A stretch of DNA of 64,000 nucleotides from Hyphodiscus hymeniophilus. Lineage: Eukaryota > Ascomycota > Leotiomycetes > Helotiales > Hyphodiscaceae. The stretch lies in NCBI GenBank assembly GCA_016508695.1, contig VNKQ01000020.1, positions 434,001-498,000 of the forward strand, given 5' to 3'. A program made the position numbers and the translations under genes. Shown one piece after another: positions 11,358-23,485 of this stretch (positions are counted from its first letter, which is position 1; every line of letters starts with the position of its first letter). The notes under the pieces are model-generated. The model was not told where the DNA came from and searched no databases. It saw only the letters and a list, made by a program, of their open reading frames with translations.

Positions 11358-14300
11358 ATGGCAGCTTCGAGCCTCGTGCTTCGTGCACAATTGGGAAAGC
11401 TTGCACAACCATCCAGATTTCCTGGAACAAATAGAGCTCTCACACGACCATGGATCTGCCGACGTTGCACGCGTTCAAGCTTCCAAACAGTCCCTCGGAG
11501 AACTTTTTACAATAGCTCTGCCAAAGATGAATTGGACAGCGCCCCTACAACAGCAGACTCGCGCGGTGCATACCTCCCTCTTGATACTTTTGCACGTCGC
11601 CACATTGGCCCCTCCGCAAATTCCACAGAGGAGATGCTAAAGGCACTGGACCCTCCTGTCCAGAGTCTGGACGAATTTGTCAAGCAAGTTCTACCAAGCG
11701 ACATCCTATCTTCTAGCGACCTCGATATCGAAGCTCGACCAGGAGGAAAGGAGGGATACACTGAATCACAATTACTTGCAAGACTCAAGACGATCGCTTC
11801 GAAGAACACCATTATGAGAAGTTATATCGGTTGTGGATATGCAGGAACACGGGTTCCAGAAGTCATCAAGAGAAATGTGCTGGAGGGGCCAGGATGGTAT
11901 ACCAGTTATACTCCATACCAACCTGAGATCAGTCAAGGGCGATTGGAATCGTTGTTGAATTTCCAGACATTGGTCTGCGACTTGACAGCGTTACCGATAT
12001 CCAATGCCTCTCTGTTGGATGAGTCTACAGCAGCTGCTGAAGCTATGACTTTGTCTCTGAACGCCCTGCCAGCCTCCAGACAGAAGAGCAAAAATAAGAC
12101 GTTCTTCGTAAGCCACTTAGTCCACCCACAAACCCAAGCTGTTCTCCAAAGTCGAGCAGATGGATTCGATATCAAGATTGAGGTAGGAGATGTCTTGGCG
12201 AATAGTGGAAGTCGTGTGAAGGAGCTTGGCAAGGATTTAATAGGAGTCTTGGTACAATACCCAGATACAGAAGGAGGCGTAGAGGACTTCAAAGGCCTTG
12301 CAGATCTTATTCACGAGCAAGGCGCTACTTTCAGCGTCGCTACAGATCTACTAGCCTTGACTGTACTGACCCCACCTGGCGAATTCGGTGCCGATATTGC
12401 TTTTGGAAATGCTCAAAGATTTGGAGTTCCATTTGGATATGGAGGACCACACGCAGCTTTCTTCGCTGTAAGCGACAAATATAAGCGAAAGATTCCAGGA
12501 CGTCTGATCGGAGTATCGAAAGACAGACTGGGCGACAGAGCTATGAGATTAGCACTACAAACCAGAGAACAACATATTCGACGAGAGAAGGCAACGAGTA
12601 ATGTCTGCACGGCGCAGGCTCTGTTGGCGAACATGAGTGCTTTCTACGCAATCTATCATGGGCCACAAGGGCTCAAGAATATTGCCGAGAGAGCTATCCG
12701 TGGCGCCAGAATACTTGAACAAGGCTTGAAAACCCTCGGATTTGAAACTGGCACCCGAGGCAAGGGTGAGGATGGAAGAGTGCTCTTTGACACTGTCGTG
12801 GTCAATGTTGGACAAGGAAAGTCCGATGAAGTCCTTGCACATGCGATCAAAGCCCATAAGATCAACTTGAGACGATTCGATGATAGTCGTGTGGGTATTA
12901 CGATTGATGAAACCGTCGATGCGAAAGATTTGGAAGAAATCATTTCAATCTTCAAAGAATTCTCGGGATCCAAGAAGGAGATCGAGATCAAAGAAATCAT
13001 TCAATCACTCCATACAGATGGTAAACTCCCTGTCCCAACGCCGTTCAAGAGGACTTCCGAGTACCTCACCCATCCGGTCTTCAACTCTCATCATTCTGAG
13101 ACGGAGCTTCTACGCTATATCCATCATCTACAATCTAAGGATCTCTCTCTCACTCATTCCATGATTCCTCTAGGTTCTTGTACGATGAAGCTTAACGCAA
13201 CCACTGAAATGGCTCCAGTCACGTGGCCAGAGTTTTCGTCTATCCACCCCTTCGCGCCTGTCGACCAAGCGACTGGCTACAAGGTTATGATCGATGAGTT
13301 AGAAGCTGATCTAGCTACAATCACCGGCTTCGATGCTGTTTCTCTACAACCTAATTCTGGCGCTCAAGGAGAGTTTACTGGACTTCGTGTTATCCGAAAG
13401 TTTCAAGAGCAGCAGCCAGGCAAGAAGCGCGACATCTGCTTGATTCCAGTATCAGCTCATGGAACGAATCCAGCTTCCGCTGCTATGGCCGGTATGCGCG
13501 TTGTCACAGTCAAATGTGACACAAAATCAGGCAATCTTGACATGGCGGATCTAAAGGCAAAGTGCGAAAAGTACAGCGATGAGCTTGGTGCAATCATGAT
13601 CACATACCCCAGCACGTTCGGTGTCTTCGAACCCGAGATAAAGACTGTATGCGAGGTTGTTCACGAGCACGGAGGCCAAGTCTACATGGATGGAGCTAAC
13701 ATGAATGCTCAAATCGGACTCTGCTCCCCTGGTGAGATTGGCGCCGATGTCTGCCATCTTAATCTCCACAAGACCTTTTGTATACCTCACGGCGGCGGTG
13801 GGCCCGGTGTTGGCCCTATTGGTGTTAAGTCACATCTGGCTCCATTCCTCCCAGGTCACCCGTTGATCGCGACTGGCGGCGAGAAGGGCATTGCTCCAGT
13901 CAGTGGTGCGCCATGGGGAAGCGCAAGCATCTTACCCATCTCTTGGGCATATATCAAGATGATGGGTGGTCGTGGCCTCACACATGCAACAAAGATCACT
14001 CTACTCAATGCAAACTACATCATGTCTCGTCTCCGTCCTCACTACCCGATTCTCTATACCAATTCCAACTCCCGTTGCGCGCACGAGTTTATTCTTGATG
14101 TACGCGGCTTCAAGGAGACTGCCGGTATCGAAGCCATTGATGTTGCAAAGCGTCTCCAAGATTACGGTTTCCATGCACCTACTATGTCTTGGCCTGTGGC
14201 AAACACACTGATGATTGAGCCAACTGAGTCAGAAGGCAAAGAGGAATTGGATCGCTTCATCGATGCATTGATTGAAATCCGAAAGGAGATCAAGGCCGTA

Positions 14301-14625
14301 GAGGATGGCAAGGAGTCGAAAGAGGGCAATGTCTTGAAAATGGCGCCGCACTCGATGAAGGATCTGTTAGTGGGTGAGTGGGATAGAAGCTATTCGCGAG
14401 AGATGGCTGCATACCCGTTGGCGTGGTTGAAGGAGAAAAAGTTCTGGCCAAGCGTCACCAGGTTGGATGATGGTGAGTCACCTTGCCGTTCATTATCAAC
14501 TAAAGTAACGTATTCTAGCGTACGGAGACATGAATCTCTTTTGCACCTGCGGTCCTGTTGATCCCATCGACGAACCCGAGGCCTCGAGCGGTATCACAGG
14601 AGCTTCGGCCCCTACCCCAACTTAA
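11358..14625 (+). CDS. GCV2: Glycine decarboxylase P-protein, mitochondrial
   Basis: Pyridoxal-phosphate subunit of the mitochondrial glycine cleavage system: decarboxylates glycine and passes the aminomethyl group to the lipoyl H-protein, feeding one-carbon metabolism. Two exons (11358-14472, 14519-14625) give 1073 residues, the normal length for the family. The N-terminal about 70 residues are Arg/Ser-rich like a mitochondrial presequence, followed by FARRHIGPS. Further marks are IGCGYAGTRVP, GYGGPHAAFFA and the PLP lysine (about K805) in HLNLHKTFCIPHGGGGPG. The 46-nt intron splices on the conserved AYGDMNLFCTCGPV tail. A mitochondrial location is inferred. Confidence 0.97.
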
Positions 14626-15672
14626 GTAGACGTCCGAACGTATGATATAGAAGGTACACACGGAATGAGAGATGGAAGCAACGATTGGTGATTTCAACAC
14701 AGATGGATAGCGCGGAGTTGGTGGCATCTGCTCATTTTAGGGCGTTTAACATAGATGACGACTACGGCTTCAACTGCCTGGACATAGAACAATGGAATGA
14801 AAATCTAAGTTATTTGTGAGATCGTTCTCTTGCTATCAAGTTACGAAAGCCTCGTCTCTCCACCAATTTTCTGTACAAGATAAACTCTTATCCACTTCCG
14901 TCCTCGAAAAGTGTCAGCTCCCACCACTGCCCAGCTTGTCTAACGAGCTCGCTGACAAGACACTGTCGCTCAGCAAACAGTTACAGCTCAGCAACCTGAG
15001 GACTAAGCCCATGACGGCATTGTATGTTTAATCGTCTCCAAGGAACGTCCTTTTTGTTTGTAGTGGAGGTTATTCGCGTTGTGTCTAGTTTTATGGGCCT
15101 GCCGTGATACCCGTTGTGTTAGGAATCGCCAAAACAGGACGATATTCCTGCTTGGGCGGCAATATCACGCGGTACGGTAAGATGCGCAGCGGAGAGGCTT
15201 TCTTTCCAGATTGGTGAGGCTGGAGACGGACCTTTACCGTATCCATCGGCTAAATCCATCCTATGACAGAGGTACTATTATGCCAGATGAGCCGTCTGAT
15301 GAGCCGCCTGTTGAAGGCATTGGAGCCGTTGGAATGTGCTTTTGGACGCAGCAATATTCGAGTCGTGTCACTGTGTTGTCACCGGAGCGCATGTCTTTGA
15401 CAATAACTCTTGCAGAAATTGTAAAGTTCAATGGCAATCACTTTCTCAATATGTTGAGGCGACGTGTTGCGGGAAGATCGAAGATGTCTTGCGATGGATG
15501 CTAAAAGACGGTAAGGTTTCGTCCCAGCAGAGAATGCTACTTCGATAGCATGGTACTAGGTAGATCACGACACTTCTGAGACTTATTACATTTATGTCCC
15601 TGAGTCTCGACAATCAGGACAAGAGCGCTAATATTATCGTCATATACCAGAAACCATCAGTCTGAATTGCAT
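14626..15672. other. 1-kb convergent intergenic region
   Basis: It lies between the ends of the GCV2 and HET genes. Open frames at 14816-15031 and 15211-15548 (plus) have no motif, and the two frames at 15211-15548 overlap each other. No gene is called. Confidence 0.4.
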
Positions 15673-17817
15673 CTAAAGGAGCTTAATTTCAGACACCATT
15701 GCCTCCTGGAACAAGAGCTCCACGCGGAGCACTTGAAGCATACCGATTCTTTGGAAACAGTTCTCGTCAGTCGCAGTCTTTTGAAGTACGAGGACATATT
15801 GAAAGTCGTAGAGATCTCCGCTTGACTTTGACACAATGACTTCTTCGGTGGTACCACCTACGAGAAGAAGACTAAGAGCCGTTCCTGTAAGAAGTTGGCT
15901 GCGTTGGTCGCTCCAGTAGTGGCCAGAGAAGCTTCTCCCACTATCCAGCTGCGCCTCGAGGACGGTTCCATCGAAGCGAGTAAAAGTTCCCTGCGATACC
16001 GAACCTTTGACTTTGAGCACACCGTTCGTGACCCAACTAAATGGATTTTTTCCGCTTACTTGAAATTCGATGGCCGTGATCTCAAAAGTTTCATCTGACA
16101 CACATCCATCTCGTAGAATGCAATTGTACGATATTGCTGATGCGCCATTGAGATAGATTGAAGTCCAAGACCATGTTGGCGAGGTGTACTGTGGACAATC
16201 CTCCATATCTCTGACATTGTTAGACTGTCCGTCTTCCTCATTGGAGATGAAAGTGGTCGTTCTGACTCGTTCGAATAGTAGACCACGAGTGAGATCTTTC
16301 TCCCACATACCAGCAATATAGGAGCCCAGAGCCGTTCCGCAGAAACTACTCGCAAGACCCGAGAGTGCAGGCACGCGGTCTGATTCTTGAGTCAAATGGA
16401 GCCTCGAGAACTCAGAGACGAGATCAAGCCATGCGTAACTCAAAGACTCTAGTGAGGTCGTTTTGCAGGACGCGATTGAGAACCATTGCTTTAGCCATCC
16501 ACCTTTATCAAGCATGTTGTCACCGTGATTTCGGTCAATAATCTCTCCACCGTTTGACCCCCTTTGAGCCAACCGCACTCGCAACTCAGTCCATACTTGC
16601 ACTCCCAGAGTAGTTCTTCTCCATGGAAGTGTAGAGTTTTTGTAGGTAGTAAACGTTCTTGGAATGCCCATGCTCGAGAAAGAAGGGGTGCATCTGTAAT
16701 GTGTCTGTCCGCATTCTCAATTTCAATGAAGCGGTCATGGGCCAAATGAAGGTGTGGGCGAACGAATAATTGACGCTTACGGTCACTCTCTGGAAGCGAA
16801 ATCGCGGCGATCGAGACTTTGTGACCTTGGTGAGATGTTTCATAAGAGTCTGTCGGGGTTCGTGTCCATCGTGGCCGAAACAAGCCCTGAAAAGAATCCG
16901 ACCCAGCAGTTGCAGCGATGGTCAGATGAGAATTTGAATATATCTGAGCCATATTTGCCGACTCCCTCTCCCAGTCTTGAACGTCGTTTTGGATGATACA
17001 GAGAGCATCGACCCATAGATAGCGAATTCCCAAGGCCTTTGTTAACCTGATGGCATCTTGAAATGTGAGCGGAATAAGATCCCATGGCAGGCCTCGAGTC
17101 ATAGCAGCAAGATTGTCGCTAGTCGTCCTGAACATATTGGAAGCATCGCCCCAGCAGTAACTTAATGCAACGTAAGAAGCTGCCAGCTGATTTTCATGAT
17201 TTAGAAGCAATTTGACTTCCCTCAAAGTGTTTTGTGAACTGAGATCCAAGACACGAGTTGGAAGAATGGGATTTGCTGGTGCCTGGCACTCCTTTCCGTG
17301 TAAATTACAAATTTGCATCCAATCCTTGATCAAGGATACTGCATGCACAATCTCGACCGTTTCTGGAAGATTGACGGCGTGCTGAATTGGCGGGAAGCTT
17401 GTTGCTTCTAAAAACTCCAAGATTAGGACATATAGCGTAGATGACTAGAAGATTATACTCACCTCCAGCAGTAAAGATGTTCAAGTGAACCTTACTCCCC
17501 CGGGTTTGACCACCAAGAGATAACGCCATGCTTCCATCCTCCGAGCAATACAAGTTCACTATATCGTGGTCCTGCGGTGTCGATTTGAGTGCTGCCCCGA
17601 GGCGGTCATCTACTGATGACTGAGTAAATGCATCAATCGCATCGATAGCAACTTCGCAGATTGGGCAAAGTCTTCCCGCCGCCACTCGTAGATCAAGGAT
17701 CGACGTCCGTATGGGTTTTGGCTGCTTGGAGGGATCTTCAATAAACTGAAATCGAGACAAATTGCAACACACGGAACATGTTCGCTCAGGCACAGGGTCC
17801 TCATCTGATGGTAACAT
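15673..17817 (-). CDS. HET-domain protein, frame broken once
   Basis: Heterokaryon-incompatibility (HET, PF06985) family protein. Exon 1 (17817-17463) has a Cys-rich start (ERTCSVCCNL, LCPICEV). A phase-1 intron (17462-17408) joins exon 2, which carries the HET blocks VALSYCWGD, LTFQDAIRLTKALGIRYLWV, DALCIIQ, and later RAWAFQERLLPTKTLHF with ECGWL. That frame would stop near 16491. The family-typical C-terminus (SDRVPALSGLASSFCG, YIAGMWEKDLTRGLLFERV, SPTWSWTSI) continues in another frame to 15673. No convincing intron bridges the two. One extra G in the G5 run (plus-strand C5 at 16558-16562) would restore one frame. Either a sequence under-call or a genuinely broken allele. HET proteins mediate non-self recognition and cell death. 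Confidence 0.85.
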
Positions 17818-18395
17818 TCGGTTCGTTGGTTAATATCCAACGGCGTCAATGCAGCAAAGTTGCCTTGTTGAACGATTTGCAGTTGCATGGCACGTGGTGT
17901 GAGCCGGCGTATATTGCCAATATCAGTCCAAATCGGCGAAATATCTGAACTGGAGTATCGTTAATTTGCCAGTCTTGATCGCAAGGCGGGTATTATGTTA
18001 GATTCTGTGGTCCAGCCTTGGCGACTTTCAGCCCGATCTTTACCTAGGCACGCGCGGTCACGAGAGTGGGGCTCGCAGATGGTATAAATATCTTCGCATG
18101 CAATTAGGAATTTTGGACATAACGTCGACAAGAGACTGTGTGAAATTTACCAGAGGCTTCCGTTCTTCCACTGTATTATCAAGTATCAAGTATCTGTCCT
18201 TTTGCAGCTCGAATATCTATCGTACACCTCCAGCTTCATGATTGAGGAGAGATCCCAGCCCAGTAGGACACATAAGCATCATTTTGTTCTATCATCCTGT
18301 CTGAACATATGTATGAAAGACCTGCGAGACTTCTTTGATCGATCCCTCATGTCCGGCCGGTACCAGGGTAGGCTTAGATCGATTTCAATCGTCAA
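17818..18395. other. Intergenic between HET and DUF423 genes
   Basis: It should contain the HET gene promoter (minus strand) and the 3' flank of the DUF423 gene. The plus-strand frame from 18202 has no motif. No gene was seen. Confidence 0.4.
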
Positions 18396-18822
18396 TTATC
18401 GCGGAAATGGTATTCTCTTTCCAAAGGCCAGCGCAGCCCAGCCTCCAATGAGACATAACCCGCCAAGAGGTGTTATAGGGCCCAGAGCTTTGAATCGTTG
18501 TGGATCGAGGACGAGAAGATAAATGCTACCAGAGAACATTGTCATTCCTGCGACGAACAGCCCGGCAGCGACTGTATTCTTTGGAGCAACAGCGGAGCTC
18601 AGGAGAAGGATACCAGAGTGAATGAGCTGGCAGACCACTCATTAGCAGCAGTTCTACACAACAAGCGGAAGGGGGCCTTGCCTGATAATGTGCAGCGGTA
18701 TTCCAGTTCGCGATTCTTGCCGGATCTGCGATCTTCTTCTTCAGCCCATGGGCACCAAAGGCACCCAAGGTGACAGATGAAGCTCCATAGATGCAGCCAA
18801 TTGTCCAGAACGGAATAGGCAT
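18396..18822 (-). CDS. DUF423 / TMEM256-like small membrane protein
   Basis: Two exons (18822-18682, 18626-18396) give 123 residues. Four hydrophobic segments are visible: the N-terminal WTIGCIYGASSVTLGAFGAHG, then LIHSGILLLSSAV, GLFVAGMTMFSGSIYLLVL and PITPLGGLCLIGGWAALAF. FGAHGLKKK and NTAAHYQLIHS are the DUF423 (PF04241) hallmarks shared with TMEM256/YgdD. The intron (18681-18627) starts GCAAGG, a GC-AG intron, and the junction exactly restores AAHYQ-LIHS. The function of the family is not established. It is a small membrane protein with no enzymatic motif. Confidence 0.92.
18627..18681 (-). other. GC-AG intron of the DUF423 gene
   Basis: This 55-nt intron has donor CAG|GCAAGG and acceptor CTGCCAG|C. 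No GT donor nearby rebuilds the conserved AAHYQLIHS motif. Confidence 0.85.
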
Positions 18823-19883
18823 TATGAACGTTCGGATGAGGACGTTGATGGATTTTCCAACGTGAGTTTCGGGAAATCTGATGGATGGATACTCTTCGCG
18901 CTGAGTCAGCCAGGGTCAGTAGAGCTCGTGGAGTAGGTAGGTGATTTCGGTCGGTCGCAAGCGGTCGAACGATCAATCCTTCTCGGACGAGTTAGACAAC
19001 ATCCATTTTCGACACATAATAACAAGTGCTATACGAGTGTTGTCAGAAAGTTGTTTTGCCTATCTACGCAACGAAATCTCGACAATCTCCCCCCATACAC
19101 AAAGTTCTAAGGTTTTAGTAGAGACGCTACGGTTGGACAACTGCCGTAAAGTACCCCTGGGAATATCATATCTCCGATTCTAGTACTTGTAAGTTGTACT
19201 TGGAGACGAGGCGATACCAAGCTCGCTTACCTCGGTAGAGAATTCAGGGGGGGAGCTTTGAATAAGATCGGAACGTCATTGAGGCCTGTTTGTTTGTCTA
19301 GAATACCCAGTGGATACTTGCTCAGACATCCAATCGTCATGACAGCATTTCCGGCCCCATTGACAATTCTCGTTTTTATTCTTCCCGAACCATTTCCGAT
19401 TATGCCATTCATGCTTGACAGAAAGTTCCAATCCCGAAGGGTGTAAGTCGCAAAAGTTGTTGCGGTTACGTGTGCACATTCCTGTCATTCATGCTGCTCC
19501 TGGCTTGCCGAAGAACAAACGGGCCCAATATTTGAGCAAATCGTTATCTCTTGGACTACTACCCTATGCAAGCCTTTACAAGGATTGGATGCTGCTTGCG
19601 GATTAATCCAATTTTGGGCATATCTGTATGGATAGAGACTGAAGGAAATGCTATGGTCAGCCAATCCTGACCCCGCAATGCAGGCGAGAGACGCAGATGT
19701 CACCGATTCGCAGTTCTAGCTCTTTGGTCCAACAGGAACAGCTCGTGTCTTGTTATGTCATCTACAATTGCTGCCGCATTTCTAGAAGAAAACTTCTAGG
19801 ATTTCTGCCTGGTCCTCCCAGGATTCACGCACCAGCAACCTTCTCGATCGTTACTACAAGAGCACAAGTCATCTTTTAGAGAT
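18823..19883. promoter_or_regulatory. Divergent intergenic region, 1.06 kb
   Basis: It lies between the outward-facing DUF423 and sulfite-oxidase-like genes and must include both promoters. Overlapping short frames on both strands at 19227-19703 have no motif. Nothing else was seen. Confidence 0.45.
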
Positions 19884-21736
19884 ATGGCGGCAATAGTTGC
19901 TGGCAAGGTTCAGGTGAGAATATTCGCCCAATATACCAGGTGACATATTGACAGTGTAGACGCCAGACGAGTGGAAGCGTGAGCAGGGCATGGGTCCTTC
20001 GGAAGTCCTGCTCCGCGATTTGACACTCAACGACCAGAGCAATATAAACGGCGACAGCTCCAAGGAGGGAGAAAAAGAGGTTGATGTGGACGAACTATTT
20101 GCTGAAGAACTCCCAGGTTGGAGAGGATACATAGAATGGGAGGACTACCCGGATAAACGAGCAGAGGCAGCGGCTATGTTGGCCAAAGTCGCATCAACAT
20201 TCCCACCACCTCCCGAATTTCAGCTTGGCCCAATCCCTGATACGAATCCTGTTCTGGAAGGAGTGCGCTGGAAGATGTGGCATAAGGCGCTTGGCGGACC
20301 ACTAAAGAGTATTCCAGAGGAGAGTTGGCTTAGGGTAATCCAGGAGAAGCATGTTGATATGCTGCATCTATTACAATTTCCATACAATGGAGAACCTCCG
20401 AAGGTGAGCGCAGTACCGCGGTGAAAAAGTATCTATTAACAATCGCAATAACAGCGACTTGTCACAGCAAAACCGATCACTCCGAATCCCCTATTTTTCG
20501 TTCGCAATCACGGTGGAATCCCCGATATTGATCCATCGAAATATTTCCTCAGGCTTGACGGATTGGTCAAAGAACCGAAGAATATTTCTCTGGCTGACTT
20601 ACAAAATGAGGAGCTGTTTCCCCGACAAACGAGCATGGTGACGATTCAATGTAGTGGCACTCGACGCATCGAGCAAATTAACGAGTACGCTGGTGAAGGA
20701 GATGAAATGATCAATGCGCCTTGGGCTGAGGGTGCCATTGGAACTGCCCAATGGACCGGAGTGAGCTTGAAGAAAGTAATCAAGTACTGTGGGGGCCTCA
20801 TCGATGGCGCGAAGCACCTGGAGCTTTATGGGGCAGAAACGTATTTCAAGCATGTTCGTGATGCGTCTCCTTTCGTACCCTGCCTGCAATACTTGGATTT
20901 CCCTTAGTATACTAACAAAGGAACAGCTGGAAGTTCAGAACTATGTCGTCTCAGTACCTTGGTCTAAAGTCAAGCTCAACGAAGTTCTGCTCGCCTGGGA
21001 GATGAACGGCGAGCCACTTCCCAAAATACATGGCTATCCCCTTCGTGTAGTTGTGTTCGGGTACATTGGAGCTCGCTCGGTCAAATGGCTCTACAGAATA
21101 AAAGCCATTCCCAAACCCTCCCAGCACCCAGTGCAGTCCAAAGAATATCTCTACTTCAACGGACAGGTCGGCAAACACAATCAGCTCTACACGAAAGGCA
21201 TACAAATCCAGGAAATGCCAGTCAGTTCCGCCATCATGGAACCACTTTCCAAGGAAATCATCATCCACAACGGATCTATTAGTGTCAAGGGCTGGGCATA
21301 CAGCGGTGGAGGCCACTGGCCCGAGCGAGTGGAAGTAAGCCCCGACGGAGGATTTGTGTGGTATGAAGTACCGCTAGCCAACCTCTCACCGAAACGCAAG
21401 TTTGCATGGCGAACATGGCACATTGACCTCCCGGTGGATGCGGAGGGGTGGCTCGAGCTCACTGTCCGCTGCTGGGACAACTCCCTGAACACTCAGCCCA
21501 CCTTCGTGAGGAGCGCTTGGAATTGGGGTCTTCACGTGACGAGCAGTTGTCACAGAGTCAAAATCTACAGTGTGAACAAAAGCAAGAAAGACACCCGGGA
21601 GAGATTGGAGTTGTTTGAGAAGCATGGGATACCGTTTGCGCCGCTCACAAGGCCTACGGAGGAATTCCACATTCAAGAAGAGCCGGAGGTTCTCAAATTC
21701 TGGGAAGAACATGATCCGAGGGATGTGGAGGACTGA
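19884..21736 (+). CDS. Sulfite-oxidase-like molybdopterin oxidoreductase
   Basis: Molybdenum-cofactor enzyme of the sulfite oxidase family (PF00174 plus dimerisation domain PF03404). Four exons (19884-19913, 19960-20403, 20455-20853, 20927-21736) give 560 residues. FFVRNHGGIPDIDPSKY opens the Mo domain. The Mo-ligand cysteine is about C224 in TIQCSGTRR, followed by WAEGAIGTAQWTGVSLKKV. The dimerisation domain has VKGWAYSGGGHWPERVEVS and WRTWHIDLPV. There is no cytochrome b5 or heme/FAD domain, so it is not nitrate reductase. The about 140-residue N-terminal extension is unlike animal SUOX. No mitochondrial leader or peroxisomal PTS1 was seen. The likely role is sulfite oxidation or a related S/N-oxide reaction. 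Confidence 0.9.
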
Positions 21737-22137
21737 GGGAAGCGGCGTGCTGCATCATGGTTTTGATACCTTAGTTCCGCTTTCTCAATCACAAATAAAG
21801 TCTAATGAAATTCATCTACATCCGAATATGTACATGCTTGATTGAATCGTTGGTAGACATTCAACGGACGAAGATGTGAATGCTCCTAGGAAAGAAATAC
21901 CAAGCGATTAGTACATCTCCCAAACCCTCGCACCATAGAATGCCTTGTTATGAATGCTGATACTTTCGTATGGACTGTGTTGGTAGGGTGGTCACCTATC
22001 TTATGGGCAGGGATTGAGCTCAAAACATATGTGCATTAAAACATAGGATCTAAAGAGAGCGTTCCCTTCACTGCAAGCTCTCACTGGTATCACTACTCCC
22101 ACCACTAATCCATCGCAAATAACCCAACTCCGTCGCT
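21737..22137. other. Convergent 3' region, 401 bp
   Basis: It lies between the stops of the molybdoenzyme and transporter genes. It contains AATAAA at about 21794-21799, a plausible poly(A) signal for the plus-strand gene. No gene was seen. Confidence 0.4.
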
Positions 22138-23485
22138 TCAAACCATGTGCTCAGTATTACCAACGAGTCCATCCTTTCTGGCTTCCTTGATCGCCTTCAA
22201 CTTCGCCGTGCCAACTCCCGCAACGCCCTGCTCCTGGTTCTTTCCTAACCACGGCTTCAAACTATCTCCCAGCATGCTTCCCGCCAAGAAATACGTAATC
22301 AGCCCCAAGATGATTAGCACAAAGGCAATCGGGTACAGATAATAAATGGTGTACCCGAAAACTTTGATTCCGATTATCACTCCCCAGAAATTACCTGTCA
22401 AGAGAGAAATATCGAAAAACGCCGCAGATGCCATTCGGAGGATGATCGGGGCGAGCGTGTAGAAAAGAGCCAGGGCGAGTGTGTAGCCGACGATGTAGCC
22501 GCCGACTTGTCCGTCCCATGTTGCGGATTGGAAGGAGGAGCGGTCAAAAATGGCGGCTGTGATGCCGTTGATTATGATTCCAAAGAGTCCTAGCATACCG
22601 AGAACTTCGTACATAGGGCGTTTGGAGACGAACCATTCCTCAAAGACATTCGACAACCCATAGAATGTCGCGCCAACGAGACCAAACAGATCGCCCTTCA
22701 GCTGCGTAGGAGGGTCGCCGCCATTCGAACCAGTGATATGATCACTCGCAAGCAAGATTCCCATGCCGCCGCAGCAGATCAGGATTCCAGCTATCTGAGC
22801 CCATTTGTAACGCACGCGAAGGAGGACGAAGGATACGATTACCACACAAATTATGGACCAGAAATTCAGTAGTTGCGCTGAGAGGAGGTTGGTATAACGG
22901 TAAGCGAGGACGGTAAAATAGTTTCCTTCTACGTCCATGAAGGAGAGGAGGATGTATTTCCAGCCATCAACAAGGAGGAGCTTGAAGTATCGCTTGATGC
23001 CGTACTTGTAGATTGTGTAAGTGGTGTAGATTGCCGTGAGAACAATATAGTTGAAGAGGGTTTGGAAGGCGGGGATGGAGGTCCCTTTGTTGACGAGGAG
23101 GGTGGAGAAAGTATTTGTAGCTGTGATGCACAGGGCGAGGACTTGTCTGGCAGGAATTAGTGATTGGTCTCAACACTCCTCCACTTAAGAAAGAAAGAAG
23201 GCAGAAGTTAGGAACTCACCCAATGACCAATACAAGCCAGAAGTCCCTGGTAAGTAGATACGCATACCAAGCCTTCTTCTTCGCTTCCAAGGCCTCAATC
23301 GCATGCTCCAGAACTTCCCCATCCACTCCATCCGCACCCTGTGCGCGCATCTGAATACTTCCGCTCTCCTCTCCCGTCCCCTCTAGTCCATCGCTGCCCT
23401 TGTAACTCTCTCCATTGACATGCCCAATGCCCATATCCTGCTGCGTCTCAATGGCAGTCGTCTTCGAAGCATTTTTCGACGCCAT
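22138..23485 (-). CDS. SLC35F1/F2-like membrane transporter (drug/metabolite superfamily)
   Basis: Two exons (23485-23220, 23146-22138) give 424 residues. A hydrophilic N-terminus of about 70 residues precedes about ten hydrophobic helices. The family marks are DVEGNYFTVLAYRYTNLLSAQ, LLNFWSIICVVIVSFVLL, GDLFGLVGATFYGLSNVFEE and a C-terminal IYYLYPIAFVLIILGLITYF. This matches SLC35F (PF06027) proteins, called solute carrier family 35 or DUF914. The transported substrate is unknown, as nucleotide-sugar specificity cannot be inferred for this branch. A Lys/Glu-rich tail follows the last helix. Confidence 0.92.
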
